Source: Chloroherpetonaceae bacterium (lineage in GTDB: Bacteria > Bacteroidota > Chlorobiia > Chlorobiales > Thermochlorobacteraceae). Taken from it: DNA of 64,000 nt. Both the position numbers and the translations under genes were made by a program. This document shows positions 1-8,566 of the stretch, piece by piece. Location of the stretch: contig JANWWA010000005.1 in assembly GCA_025056565.1 (NCBI GenBank), positions 130,460 to 194,459 on the forward strand, given 5' to 3'. Numbering within the stretch: the first letter of the stretch is position 1; every line of letters starts with the position of its first letter. Below the pieces are notes generated by a model, which worked only from the letters and a program-made list of their open reading frames with translations, was not told the origin of the DNA and made no database searches.

Positions 1-2306
1 TCCCGAAAGAGCGTTTGACCAAAGGTAGGGGGCTGAAAAATCTCGCCACGGAGCCGGAATCGCTTTCGCTCGCTTTCCGTAGAAAGCCCAGCTACATTGC
101 GCACTTGAAGATACCACTCATACTCCACATCGGGCTGAAGCTCTGTGCGACGCAGCAGCACAAAGTGTCGGCGACGAATGAAGGGCAAACGAAACGGCTG
201 AAAAGGCTCACGAGTGCCATGCCGTTTGAAGAAGAGTGTGGCTTCAGAAAGGTCATCGGTTTCCGCTTCAATCAAGATGCCGTATTGGTCGTTAATGATC
301 ACTTCGTCATAGCGCACACCATCGAGGCGAGGTGGCGTGCGGTCTAAGAAGTATTGAATACGGTTTTCAATTGTTCTTCCATTCTGCTCACGCACCAGCA
401 GGCGCACCACATAGACTGAATCAGGCAAAGCGGCAACATTCCAAAAACCAAGCGTGTCTTGCAAGCGCTGGCGTGCGGTGGGTGGCTGAATAGTTTGCCA
501 TGCAGCACGGTCGCTAAGTCCTGGACGAAATTGCAGTGCATAGTCTTGAAACTGCGGCGAGAGAGCAGTGCCAATAATCGGGACACGGGACGAAGCAAAG
601 TTGTTAGGAAAAATGCCGCTGTCGTAAGTAGGAGAAAGAATTTTTGCAATCGGAGCGCCAAGGGCTTCAATGGCTCGCAGAAGATTAAGCCGACCGCCGC
701 CGCTGCTATGGTCCCAGCCTTCGTCTTCAATGTCATCAGCCGTAGCGACTAAAATGCCGCGCACTTGTTCAGGTGAAAGAGAAGGATTGCGCGAAAGCAC
801 CAGAGCTGCAGCACCAGAGGCGTGCGCAGCCGCAGCGCTGGTGCCGCCAAACGAGGCTGAATAGAAGTTGCGGTAAAAAGGGTAAGTGGTGGGAATTGCT
901 TCGCCGGGTGCAGCAAAGTCCACGCGAAAACCGCGCGTAGAAAAAGGTGTGATTTCGTCAAAGCGGGTCGTCGCTGCCGTAGCAATCACTTCATCGTAGC
1001 CAGCAGGATAGCGCTGCTGCTCACCACCAGCATTGCCCGCTGAGGCGCACATGACCACGCCTTTGGAGTAGGCATACTTTACCGCATCACGCAGCACTGG
1101 AGAAGCCACCACATCACCAAAGCTCATATTCACTACGCGAATACCGTTATCGGCAGCATAGATGAGCGCGGAGGCAATGTCTTTGTCAGATGCCGCATCG
1201 CCACCGTAGCCACCTGCGCCTGTAAAGACGCGCAAGGCAACAAGGCGGCAATTTGGAGCCACGCCAGCAATGCCAATCCGATTGTTTGTAGCGGCTGCAG
1301 CAATACCCGCACAAGCCGTGCCGTGAGAGTTATCATCAAATGGGTCAGGGTCGGGAAACTGGAAGTCAGAAGAACCATTAAGCGCATCGTTGTTGAACGG
1401 TTGGTCGGTAAAGTCCCAACCAATCACGTCGTCAGGGTAGCCGTTACCATCTTGGTCAATGCCGTCAAAGTCACCTGTAAGGCCGTTTGGGTCTAGCTCA
1501 AAAGTTTGCGGATTGCGTCGCTCACGAAAGTCCCACGGCTCAAAAGTTCCATTGCGATTGCGGTCTTCAGCAGGCTTGATAAAGAGCTTGGGTGCAAGGT
1601 CAGGGTGTGTGTAATCAATGCCAGTATCAATAATGCCAATGAGAACAGCAGAGTCACCCTTTGTAAGTTGCCACGCTGCTTCAGCTTGAATTTTGGCAAG
1701 ATTCCATTGCGAACGGTAAGCAGAGTCATTCGGAGTGCGCCAATGGCTTGAAGAATTGGGCAAACTCTGAGGTGAAAATGCAGAAGCTGGTGGAGGTGAG
1801 GCATCAGAGTCCAGCGAGAGTAAGCGGACAGGCGTAGCATATTCCACATCAGGGTGACGGGAGAAGTCTCTAAGCAATCGCTCTACATCAAGTGCAGAGA
1901 CACTGTTTGGCAGACGAAGAACAGCAATGCGGTCAATATCGCGCAGCCGTGAGGCTTGCAGCGTTTTGGTGCGTTTGCCAAGCGTGTTGGGCGTAAGCGA
2001 AAGAAGTGTAGCACTAGAAATGTCAAGATTTCCAATGCGCAGCGCCGTAGGCTGGGTGGAAAGGCAAGCGGCTTGAAGCGTGGCAAGAGTTTGCAACGAA
2101 AGCGTGGGTTTAAACTTAACCACAATTTCATTCGGTGAAACTCGAGGCGCTCTATGAAGCAATGCATGCCATGCAGCAGGCTGCCACCGCTGAAAACGAA
2201 GGGCTTCTGGCTGGGCAAGAACGAACTTGGACGAAGCAAAAGAAAAAAGCAGGAAAAAAATAGACTGAAAGAGCACACGGAGAATGCGTATTAGAGCAAA
2301 GTGCAT
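1..2306 (-). CDS. Secreted subtilisin-family serine protease (peptidase S8), partial
   Basis: An open frame runs from an ATG at 2306 through the left edge of the window, so the C-terminus is missing (about 768 residues visible). The first 32 residues form a signal peptide (MHFALIRILRVLFQ, hydrophobic core, then VLAQ). The catalytic triad is visible: Asp in IIDTGID near residue 225, His in DDNSHGTACAG near 327, and Ser in FGGTSAAAA near 489, with the usual SAGNAGG stretch between. Residues before about 190 look like an inhibitor-type propeptide. The part after the catalytic domain looks like beta-sandwich repeats (DRTPPRLDGVRYDEVIIND). In this group such proteases often end in a type IX sorting domain; that part would lie outside the window, so this is inference. 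Hydrolysis of extracellular protein is the likely role. Confident as a subtilase, not about substrate. Confidence 0.93.
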   Translation of the reverse strand, partial: MHFALIRILRVLFQSIFFLLFSFASSKFVLAQPEALRFQRWQPAAWHALLHRAPRVSPNEIVVKFKPTLSLQTLATLQAACLSTQPTALRIGNLDISSATLLSLTPNTLGKRTKTLQASRLRDIDRIAVLRLPNSVSALDVERLLRDFSRHPDVEYATPVRLLSLDSDASPPPASAFSPQSLPNSSSHWRTPNDSAYRSQWNLAKIQAEAAWQLTKGDSAVLIGIIDTGIDYTHPDLAPKLFIKPAEDRNRNGTFEPWDFRERRNPQTFELDPNGLTGDFDGIDQDGNGYPDDVIGWDFTDQPFNNDALNGSSDFQFPDPDPFDDNSHGTACAGIAAAATNNRIGIAGVAPNCRLVALRVFTGAGGYGGDAASDKDIASALIYAADNGIRVVNMSFGDVVASPVLRDAVKYAYSKGVVMCASAGNAGGEQQRYPAGYDEVIATAATTRFDEITPFSTRGFRVDFAAPGEAIPTTYPFYRNFYSASFGGTSAAAAHASGAAALVLSRNPSLSPEQVRGILVATADDIEDEGWDHSSGGGRLNLLRAIEALGAPIAKILSPTYDSGIFPNNFASSRVPIIGTALSPQFQDYALQFRPGLSDRAAWQTIQPPTARQRLQDTLGFWNVAALPDSVYVVRLLVREQNGRTIENRIQYFLDRTPPRLDGVRYDEVIINDQYGILIEAETDDLSEATLFFKRHGTREPFQPFRLPFIRRRHFVLLRRTELQPDVEYEWYLQVRNVAGLSTESERKRFRLRGEIFQPPTFGQTLFR

Positions 2307-2411
2307 ATTGGCTGGTTACTTTGATCGACAAAATATCGGCTCATTTAGCAAGAATCAAGGGCAGAGGTCGTAGCATGATAGCACTGCATCACAATATGCA
2401 TTTCACTAGCG

Positions 2412-5400
2412 CTATGCTTTGAGCTCGGTGGCAGCGGCTTGCGCTTCGGGTTGGAACTTTTCCAGCACTTTCAGCACTGTTTCAATTGCTGCCTTTGGGT
2501 TATCCTTGTAATCCTTCGGGAAAAGAATTTCCAGCTTGAGGCGCTTTTCATTTTTGAAAGTAGGCGAGTAAGCACTCAGTGCACCGCTGCTTACGGCATC
2601 AAGCACAGCGCCAAACACCTTGCCTTCGTAGAAACTCTTGTCATCACCTTCTGGGAATACAAAGACCGCTTTCTTTTCGCTGATTTCAATGCGTGAGAGG
2701 GAAAGCGCAGTAGCCGCAAGGCGCAGCCGTGCTACGGCAAGTAAATTCTCGCACTCTTCGGGCATTCTCCCGAAACGGTCTTGCAGCTCAGCTTCAAACT
2801 GTGCAAGGTCTTCATTGGTTCTGGCTTTCGAAAGCCGTTCATAGAGCGCAAAGCGTTCTGAGGCAGATTCCACATAGTAACTTGGCAAAAGTGCATTGAA
2901 GTAGAAGGTAACTTCCGTAGGCTTGTCAGGCTTTGTGCGCTGCAGCTCTGCTTCTTTGAAGATGTTCTGAAACTCAGTGGATTTCAGTTCGGCAACAGCT
3001 TCTTCCAAAATTTTTTGATAGAGGTCAAAGCCCAGTTCATAGATGTAACCCGATTGCTCAGCGCCCAAGAGATTGCCAGCGCCGCGAATGTCCAAATCGC
3101 GTAAAGCCACATTGAAGCCAGAGCCAAGCTCAGTGAATTCTTCAATTGTAGCAAGGCGCTGGAGGGCTTCTTGCGAGAGGCTAGAAATAGGAGGCGTCAG
3201 TAGGTAGCAATACGCTTTTTTATCGCTGCGTCCAACTCGCCCACGCAGTTGATAGAGGTCTGCCAAGCCAAAGGTGTCAGCGCGATTGATGATAATGGTA
3301 TTAGCGTTGGAAATATCCAGCCCTGATTCAATAATTGTGGTGCAGACCAAAATGTCAATTTCTCGCTCGAGAAAATCCATCATAATCTCTTCCAGCTCCT
3401 TTGAGGGCAATTGAGCGTGTGCGACTCTGATGCGGGCTTTTGGAAACATTCGCCTAAGGAGGTCAAAGATGGAATCAATCGTATTGATGCGATTGTGGAG
3501 GAAGAAGACTTGTCCGCCACGCGAAAGCTCTCTGGCAATGCTTTGGCGAATCAGCTCTTCATCAAACTCATGTACAATCGTCTCAATCGGCTGACGATTT
3601 TTGGGAGGAGTTGAAATAATCGAGAGGTCGCGTGCGCCCATCATTGAAAATTGCAAAGTGCGTGGAATAGGTGTGGCGGAAAGCGTGAGGGTGTCGACAG
3701 TTGGAAAAGCTTCACGCAGTTTTTCTTTGGTGGCAACACCAAAGTGCTGCTCTTCATCAATAATCAATAGGCCCAAATCCTTGAACACCACATCTTTCGA
3801 CACCAATCGATGCGTGCCAATGACGATGTCGACCACTCCTTTACGCAGGTCTTCCACGATACGCTTTTGCTCAGCTTTGGGAACGAAGCGGCTTAGCACC
3901 TCAATGCGCGTGGGGAAATTCTGAAATCGCTGCTTGAAGGTGCGGTAGTGCTGATGCGCCAGAATGGTGGTTGGTGCAAGCACAGCCACTTGCTTACCAG
4001 ATTCCACTGCTTTGAACGCTGCGCGCATCGCAACTTCAGTTTTGCCAAAACCTGCATCGCCGCAGATAAGTCGATCCATTGGCGCTGGCGACTCCATATC
4101 GCGTTTGACGGCTTCGATTGCAGCCAGTTGGTCAGGTGTTTCTTCAAAAATAAATGCAGCCTCAAATTCACGCATCCAAATCGTATCGGGCAAAGCAGCA
4201 AAACCTTGGGTCATTTTGCGCTTAGCATATAGCTCAATCAGATTGCGGGCAATGTCTTTGAGGCGTTTCTTGACGCGTTCTTTTTGCTGCTTCCACTTCT
4301 CGCTACCAAGCCGTGAGAGCGTAACAGGTTTGCCTTCCGCAGCCGAATACTTTGAAAGCAAGTGCAGGTTTTGCAAGCTTACATATAACTTACCACCTTT
4401 GTCATATTCAATGAGCACGCACTCTTGTTCAGAATCGGCGACTTTGATTTTTTCTAAGCCCATAAAAATGCCGATGCCGTGCTCCTCGTGCACGATGTAG
4501 TCGCCAACCTTGAGAACGCGTAAATCGCGCAAAGAAATCTGGCGACGGCGTTTGCGGCGGCGTTGCCGATGCCGATGGAGTTTTCCAAAGATGTCGGACT
4601 CGGTGTAAAGTGAAAGCTCTGCGCAAGCAAAGCCGTCGTAAAGGTTCAATGGCAGCATGTAAAGCGTGAGGGTGGCTTCCCCTTGAAGCGTTTCATCGGC
4701 AGCCAGAAACTCCGCTAAGTCTTCGATTTCTTTCTGAGATGTGAGTGCAAGCACGCTGCTGATTTGGCGCGCTGCGTCTTTTTTCAGGGCCTCAGCAAGC
4801 AGGTGGAAGTTTGAGTTGAACTTGGTTTGCGCAGTGGTGCGAAGCTCGAAATCACCCGTAGTAAGCGTGAGCAACCTGAGCTGTGCAAACCCGCTAAGTT
4901 GAGTCTCAACTTCTGTGCGGGAGAAGTATTCTGGGTCAGGTGCACCAAAATCGCTGTCGCTGTGGAGGCGTGTAACCACCCAACTATCTGGCGGAAGGTA
5001 GGTGAGCAGTGATGTGGCTGCGTCGGACACGCTGGCAAAATTTGACACAATTTCTGCGCTGCCTATCTCAGAACTTGACAGCTGCGTGCTCACCTCAAAG
5101 GTGCGAATAGACTCAACTTCATCGCCGAAAAACTCAATGCGAAAAGGCTTCGTGCTGCTATGTGAAAAGACATCAACGATTGAACCACGCACGGCATAGT
5201 CACCTTCCTCTTCCACAAAATCTTTGCGCACAAAGCCACTTTGTCGCAGGAAGGTTTGAAGAAAATCATATCCAAGTAAGTCACCTTTTTTGACCAGCAA
5301 ACGACGCTCTCTGGCTTTATCCTTCGGCAAGACCTTTCGGCAAAGTTCAGCTGGGGTGCTCAAAATCATTTTCTTTTCACCTGAAAGCAATGCAGAGAGC

Positions 5401-5714
5401 ACACTTGAAGTATCGCTCGCAAAGTTCATCACTGCTGTATCGCCCAAGATTGCAGAGAGGTCATTTTCATACATCTCAATGTCATCGTCGCTGGCGACAA
5501 TGAGCATTGGATAAGGCTGCTCTTCAAAGAGCCGACTAAGCAAAAGCGAAAGCAAAGAGCCATGTCCGCCAGAGAGTGTAGCAAGCCTATTGCGTGCCAA
5601 GCGCGCAGCAATGTTCTGAGCAATTTGCTCTAACCCAAGCTTTTGCCAAAGCCACTGGCGCGAAACTTTTTCAATGTGAATGGTCTTGCCGTTGGTAGGT
5701 AACGAATTTTGCAT
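2412..5714 (-). CDS. mfd: Transcription-repair coupling factor Mfd
   Basis: This 1100-residue protein frees RNA polymerase stalled at DNA damage and recruits UvrA, coupling transcription to nucleotide excision repair. The domains are in the normal order. A UvrB-like N-terminal part (residues 1-330) is followed by the RNA-polymerase-interacting domain, which begins at VLKVGDYIVHEEHGIGIF (about residue 400). A RecG/PriA-type translocase comes next, with Walker A GDAGFGKTEVA near 555, the DEEQ box (LLIIDEEQHFG), the SATPIPRTL motif and the RGRVGRS motif VI. The C-terminal TRCF domain starts near 965. Length is close to the usual 1100-1150. The ATG at 5714 lies just before a normal N-terminus. 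It is divergent from the small secreted protein at 5793 and shares a 78-bp gap with it. Nothing is missing that I can see. Confidence 0.97.
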   Translation of the reverse strand: MQNSLPTNGKTIHIEKVSRQWLWQKLGLEQIAQNIAARLARNRLATLSGGHGSLLSLLLSRLFEEQPYPMLIVASDDDIEMYENDLSAILGDTAVMNFASDTSSVLSALLSGEKKMILSTPAELCRKVLPKDKARERRLLVKKGDLLGYDFLQTFLRQSGFVRKDFVEEEGDYAVRGSIVDVFSHSSTKPFRIEFFGDEVESIRTFEVSTQLSSSEIGSAEIVSNFASVSDAATSLLTYLPPDSWVVTRLHSDSDFGAPDPEYFSRTEVETQLSGFAQLRLLTLTTGDFELRTTAQTKFNSNFHLLAEALKKDAARQISSVLALTSQKEIEDLAEFLAADETLQGEATLTLYMLPLNLYDGFACAELSLYTESDIFGKLHRHRQRRRKRRRQISLRDLRVLKVGDYIVHEEHGIGIFMGLEKIKVADSEQECVLIEYDKGGKLYVSLQNLHLLSKYSAAEGKPVTLSRLGSEKWKQQKERVKKRLKDIARNLIELYAKRKMTQGFAALPDTIWMREFEAAFIFEETPDQLAAIEAVKRDMESPAPMDRLICGDAGFGKTEVAMRAAFKAVESGKQVAVLAPTTILAHQHYRTFKQRFQNFPTRIEVLSRFVPKAEQKRIVEDLRKGVVDIVIGTHRLVSKDVVFKDLGLLIIDEEQHFGVATKEKLREAFPTVDTLTLSATPIPRTLQFSMMGARDLSIISTPPKNRQPIETIVHEFDEELIRQSIARELSRGGQVFFLHNRINTIDSIFDLLRRMFPKARIRVAHAQLPSKELEEIMMDFLEREIDILVCTTIIESGLDISNANTIIINRADTFGLADLYQLRGRVGRSDKKAYCYLLTPPISSLSQEALQRLATIEEFTELGSGFNVALRDLDIRGAGNLLGAEQSGYIYELGFDLYQKILEEAVAELKSTEFQNIFKEAELQRTKPDKPTEVTFYFNALLPSYYVESASERFALYERLSKARTNEDLAQFEAELQDRFGRMPEECENLLAVARLRLAATALSLSRIEISEKKAVFVFPEGDDKSFYEGKVFGAVLDAVSSGALSAYSPTFKNEKRLKLEILFPKDYKDNPKAAIETVLKVLEKFQPEAQAAATELKA

Positions 5715-5792
5715 CTCCAGAGCGCTGAGTTATATTGGCTACCAATTAGGTCAGTTCATCAAACTAAAAAAGCGAAAGGAAAATTTATAGGT

Positions 5793-6044
5793 ATGAAAAA
5801 GTTACTGGCTGCGCTGGCTTTGCTGCTTGCCTTTGCAACGGTTGCCTCGGCTCAAGATGCCAAAGAAGCTCAAAAGAAAAGTGAGTGTGGCACGGCGACA
5901 GTTCAGATGACGCAAGATGCTAAGAAAGCCAAAGGGTCTTGTCCCAGTGCAGAATCGTGCTGCCCTGCGATGAAAGAAGCAAAAGTGACGGAAAAGCAAG
6001 CCAAGTCTGAGAAAGCAAAAGCATCTCGCAAGAAAACGGTGTGA
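5793..6044 (+). CDS. Small secreted Lys- and Cys-containing protein, unknown function
   Basis: An 83-residue protein begins at ATG 5793 with a clear signal peptide (MKKLLAALALLLAFATVASA, cut before QD). The frame stays open upstream to 5709, but the signal sequence and an AAAGGA stretch at 5775-5780 favour 5793. The mature part is about 62 residues, rich in Lys, Ala and Glu, with four cysteines: one in SECGTA and three in GSCPSAESCC. No domain is recognised. The cysteines after a signal peptide could bind metal or form disulphides, but the sequence does not settle that. The gene starts 78 bp from mfd, divergently, and is followed by the nuoI-like gene 65 bp downstream. Confidence 0.7.
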   Translation: MKKLLAALALLLAFATVASAQDAKEAQKKSECGTATVQMTQDAKKAKGSCPSAESCCPAMKEAKVTEKQAKSEKAKASRKKTV

Positions 6045-6109
6045 TGGGAGCGGAGAGAGGAAAGGTCTCTTTCTGCGTTGTGGTTTCAAACTGTTAGCCT
6101 TCAGGAGTT

Positions 6110-6667
6110 ATGCAAACCAAGAACCCGCCCATTAAGCGCACAAAGCTCTCGCTGCTTGAGCGGCTTTACTTGCCTGAGATTCTCAAAGGAATGGCCTACA
6201 CCTTCAGGCAGATGTTTCGCCCGAAGATGACGATGTCGTATCCAGAGGTCAAGTGGAAACCGCCAGCTGTATTTCGTGGTCGCCCTGTTTTAGTAGAGCG
6301 GGAGGATAAAACAGGTGAGCGCTGCGTAGCATGCGGGCTTTGCGCGCGTGTCTGTCCGCCCCTTGCGATTTCTATGCAAGCCAGCGAGACCGACCTGCCA
6401 CAAGAGCGACGACCGATTACCTTCGAAATCAATATGCTGCGCTGCATCTACTGCGGCTATTGCGAGGAAGTCTGTCCAGAAGAGGCCATCGTAATGAGTG
6501 ATGAGTATGACATTACCTACCACTCGCGTGAGAGCGCAATTTTGACCAAAGAGCAACTGCTGGTGCCGATGGAAAGGGTCAAAGCTCGATTAGAGTTTCT
6601 TAGGCAGTATAAAAACGCAGTGCGACGTGCTGAAGACCAAGTAGTCGGCGAAGAAGTGCAAAAATAA
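6110..6667 (+). CDS. nuoI: NADH-quinone oxidoreductase subunit I (two [4Fe-4S] ferredoxin)
   Basis: This 185-residue protein has two ferredoxin motifs, [13 protein letters not shown] near residue 70 and [13 protein letters not shown] near 112, which bind clusters N6a and N6b in complex I. The N-terminal stretch ([19 protein letters not shown]) is the membrane-facing helix typical of NuoI rather than of a free ferredoxin. A good ribosome site, AGGAG, lies 5 nt before ATG 6110. NuoI passes electrons from the peripheral arm of complex I towards quinone at the cytoplasmic face of the membrane. No other nuo gene is adjacent: sucC follows and a small secreted protein precedes. It is therefore either a detached member of the complex or a second copy working with another dehydrogenase. 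Confidence 0.88.
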   Translation: MQTKNPPIKRTKLSLLERLYLPEILKGMAYTFRQMFRPKMTMSYPEVKWKPPAVFRGRPVLVEREDKTGERCVACGLCARVCPPLAISMQASETDLPQERRPITFEINMLRCIYCGYCEEVCPEEAIVMSDEYDITYHSRESAILTKEQLLVPMERVKARLEFLRQYKNAVRRAEDQVVGEEVQK

Positions 6668-6765
6668 GCGTCTTAGTCGCTGCGCTGGCACGTTTGCATG
6701 CGCCGAAATGAGTGGTGACTGCAAACCGCCAGAGCCTTACTCTAAAATCTTCAAAAAACCCAACA

Positions 6766-7947
6766 ATGAATATTCACGAGCATCAAGCCAAAGACATTTT
6801 GCGGCGCTACAATGTGCCAGTCCCCAAAGGCATGGTTGCCTTTACTGCAGAGGAAGCCAGAGCTGCTGCTGCACAGCTTTTGGCAGAGCAGGGTGGAGGG
6901 GTCGTGGTGGTTAAAGCGCAGATTCACGCAGGTGGGCGTGGCAAAGCAGGCGGCGTGAAAGTAGTGCGCAGCGCCGAAGAGGCATTTGAGATAGCGCAAA
7001 AAATGCTGGGAATGAAGCTCGTTACGCATCAAACGGGCCCAGCTGGCAAAGAGGTGCGTCGGCTGCTCATTGAACAAGGAGTCAACATCGCACGCGAACT
7101 TTATCTCGGCATCACGCTCGATCGCGCCGTGTCGAAAAATGTGTTGATGGTCTCTACCGAAGGGGGAATGGAAATCGAAGCGGTGGCGGAGCAGTCGCCT
7201 GAAAAAATCTTCAAGCAACATCTTCACCCGATGTTGGGTATCCAGCCCTATCAAGCCCGTGAAGCAGCTTTGTTCTTAGGCTTAGAGGGGGAGCAATTCA
7301 AAAACGCAGTGCAGTTCATTCTGGCACTGTGCCATGCTTACCAGCAAATTGATGCGTCGCTAGCAGAAATTAACCCGCTGGTTGTAACCAAAGAAGGTGC
7401 AGTGTTGGCGCTCGATGCCAAAATCAATTTGGACGACAATGCCCTTTTCCGCCACAAGGAATTTCTCGAGCTACGCGACATCACCGAAGAAGACCCACTC
7501 GAAGTCGAAGCCTCTGCCTCAAACTTGAATTATGTCAAGCTGGACGGCAACGTAGGCTGTATGGTCAACGGGGCAGGACTGGCGATGGCAACAATGGATA
7601 TTATTCAACTGGCAGGCGGCAAGCCAGCAAATTTCCTCGATGTAGGGGGCACAGCTAGCGCAAAAACTGTCGAAGCAGGCTTCAAAATTATTCTGTCAGA
7701 CCCAAACGTGCGTGCAATTTTAGTTAACATCTTCGGCGGCATCGTACGCTGCGACCGCGTGGCCGCAGGCATTATTGAAGCAGCAAAAAATCTCTCCATC
7801 AAGTATCCAGTGGTGGTGCGCTTGGAAGGCACGAATGCAGAGCTGGCTAAGGCAATGCTGAACGAATCAGGCTTAAACTTGATTCCAGCTGATGGCTTTA
7901 AGAACGCAGCGGAAAAAGTGCGTGCTGCGTTGCAGTCAGTGAGCTAA
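6766..7947 (+). CDS. sucC: Succinate-CoA ligase (ADP-forming) beta subunit
   Basis: A 393-residue protein starts at ATG 6766 with the family's standard N-terminus ([20 protein letters not shown]). An upstream in-frame ATG at 6712 would add 18 unlike residues and is rejected. The ATP-grasp half contains [18 protein letters not shown] near residue 45, and the C-terminal CoA-ligase half contains [17 protein letters not shown] and [13 protein letters not shown], the nucleotide/phosphate-handling loops. The enzyme interconverts succinyl-CoA and succinate with ATP formation in the oxidative or reductive TCA cycle. It needs the alpha subunit SucD, which is not in the window. In many genomes the two are adjacent, so the pair is split here. 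The length is normal. Confidence 0.97.
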   Translation: MNIHEHQAKDILRRYNVPVPKGMVAFTAEEARAAAAQLLAEQGGGVVVVKAQIHAGGRGKAGGVKVVRSAEEAFEIAQKMLGMKLVTHQTGPAGKEVRRLLIEQGVNIARELYLGITLDRAVSKNVLMVSTEGGMEIEAVAEQSPEKIFKQHLHPMLGIQPYQAREAALFLGLEGEQFKNAVQFILALCHAYQQIDASLAEINPLVVTKEGAVLALDAKINLDDNALFRHKEFLELRDITEEDPLEVEASASNLNYVKLDGNVGCMVNGAGLAMATMDIIQLAGGKPANFLDVGGTASAKTVEAGFKIILSDPNVRAILVNIFGGIVRCDRVAAGIIEAAKNLSIKYPVVVRLEGTNAELAKAMLNESGLNLIPADGFKNAAEKVRAALQSVS

Positions 7948-8183
7948 GGAAAGCCTGCCACTTGCGCTTGCCTTTGCCAAAGCCCCGCAGAGCTATCCAG
8001 AATGTGGGAGGCTTGCAAAAAGCAGCAAGTGTGTTACCCGCTTGAAAGGCATAAAAACGCAGTTGAAGTTAGAAGCCCCTCCAAAAAACGCAGCCCTATG
8101 AGCGCCAAGTGTTTTGTTCTTTCAAAAAAATTGTGTAGTCTCCGCCACGCTTATTTCAACAACGCTTCACAACACATCTCAAA

Positions 8184-8498
8184 ATGTCCAAGACACTGAC
8201 CGCTGCCGAAAAAAAACGCGACAAAGAGAGAAAGACAGGTCGCACTGCAGGCAAAAAGGCAACGCTCTCGCTCTCAATGCCGCTGCGCAAAGAAAATTAC
8301 CTCTACATTGCAATTGGCGTCGCTGTAATCATCTTCAGCTATGTGCTGATGGCGATTGACAATAGCGTCGATGGCTTCATTTCGCTCACGCTTTGCCCGA
8401 TTCTGCTGATTGCAGCGTATGCGTGGATTGTCTTTGCGATTCTCTATCAGCAAAAGTCTGAGGCGGAAGAGACTGTTGAAGCGCCGAATACCAATTAA
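8184..8498 (+). CDS. DUF3098-like small membrane protein
   Basis: A 104-residue protein has a strongly basic N-terminus (MSKTLTAAEKKRDKERK) and then the pattern MPLRKENYLYIAIGVAVIIF. Two transmembrane helices follow at about residues 38-57 and 66-90. The motif with Asn-Tyr just before the first helix, the Pro-containing second helix and the short acidic tail match the DUF3098 family, which is common in Bacteroidota and Chlorobi. Its function is unknown; the topology predicts both ends in the cytoplasm. The gene stands alone after a 236-bp gap from sucC and ends at a strong hairpin shared with the convergent ppdK. Confidence 0.75.
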   Translation: MSKTLTAAEKKRDKERKTGRTAGKKATLSLSMPLRKENYLYIAIGVAVIIFSYVLMAIDNSVDGFISLTLCPILLIAAYAWIVFAILYQQKSEAEETVEAPNTN

Positions 8499-8505
8499 GT
8501 GGCAA

Positions 8506-8538
8506 GGCGTCTCTGCTCACCGAGTAAGCGGAGACGCC
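8506..8538. terminator. Hairpin between convergent genes (8184-8498 and ppdK)
   Basis: A 12-bp stem (8506-8517 with 8527-8538, one G-U type mismatch) encloses a 9-nt loop between two genes that converge. It has no marked U-tract on either strand, so it is an intrinsic-like or factor-assisted terminator serving both directions. Confidence 0.6.
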
Positions 8539-8566
8539 ACCGACAAGTTGATGTGCAAAGCAAAGG

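Noticed and set aside
1..2306. Several short minus-strand frames suggesting a broken gene
   Set aside because: One continuous open frame encodes a full subtilase; the short frames are in other phases and the gene is simply cut by the window edge.
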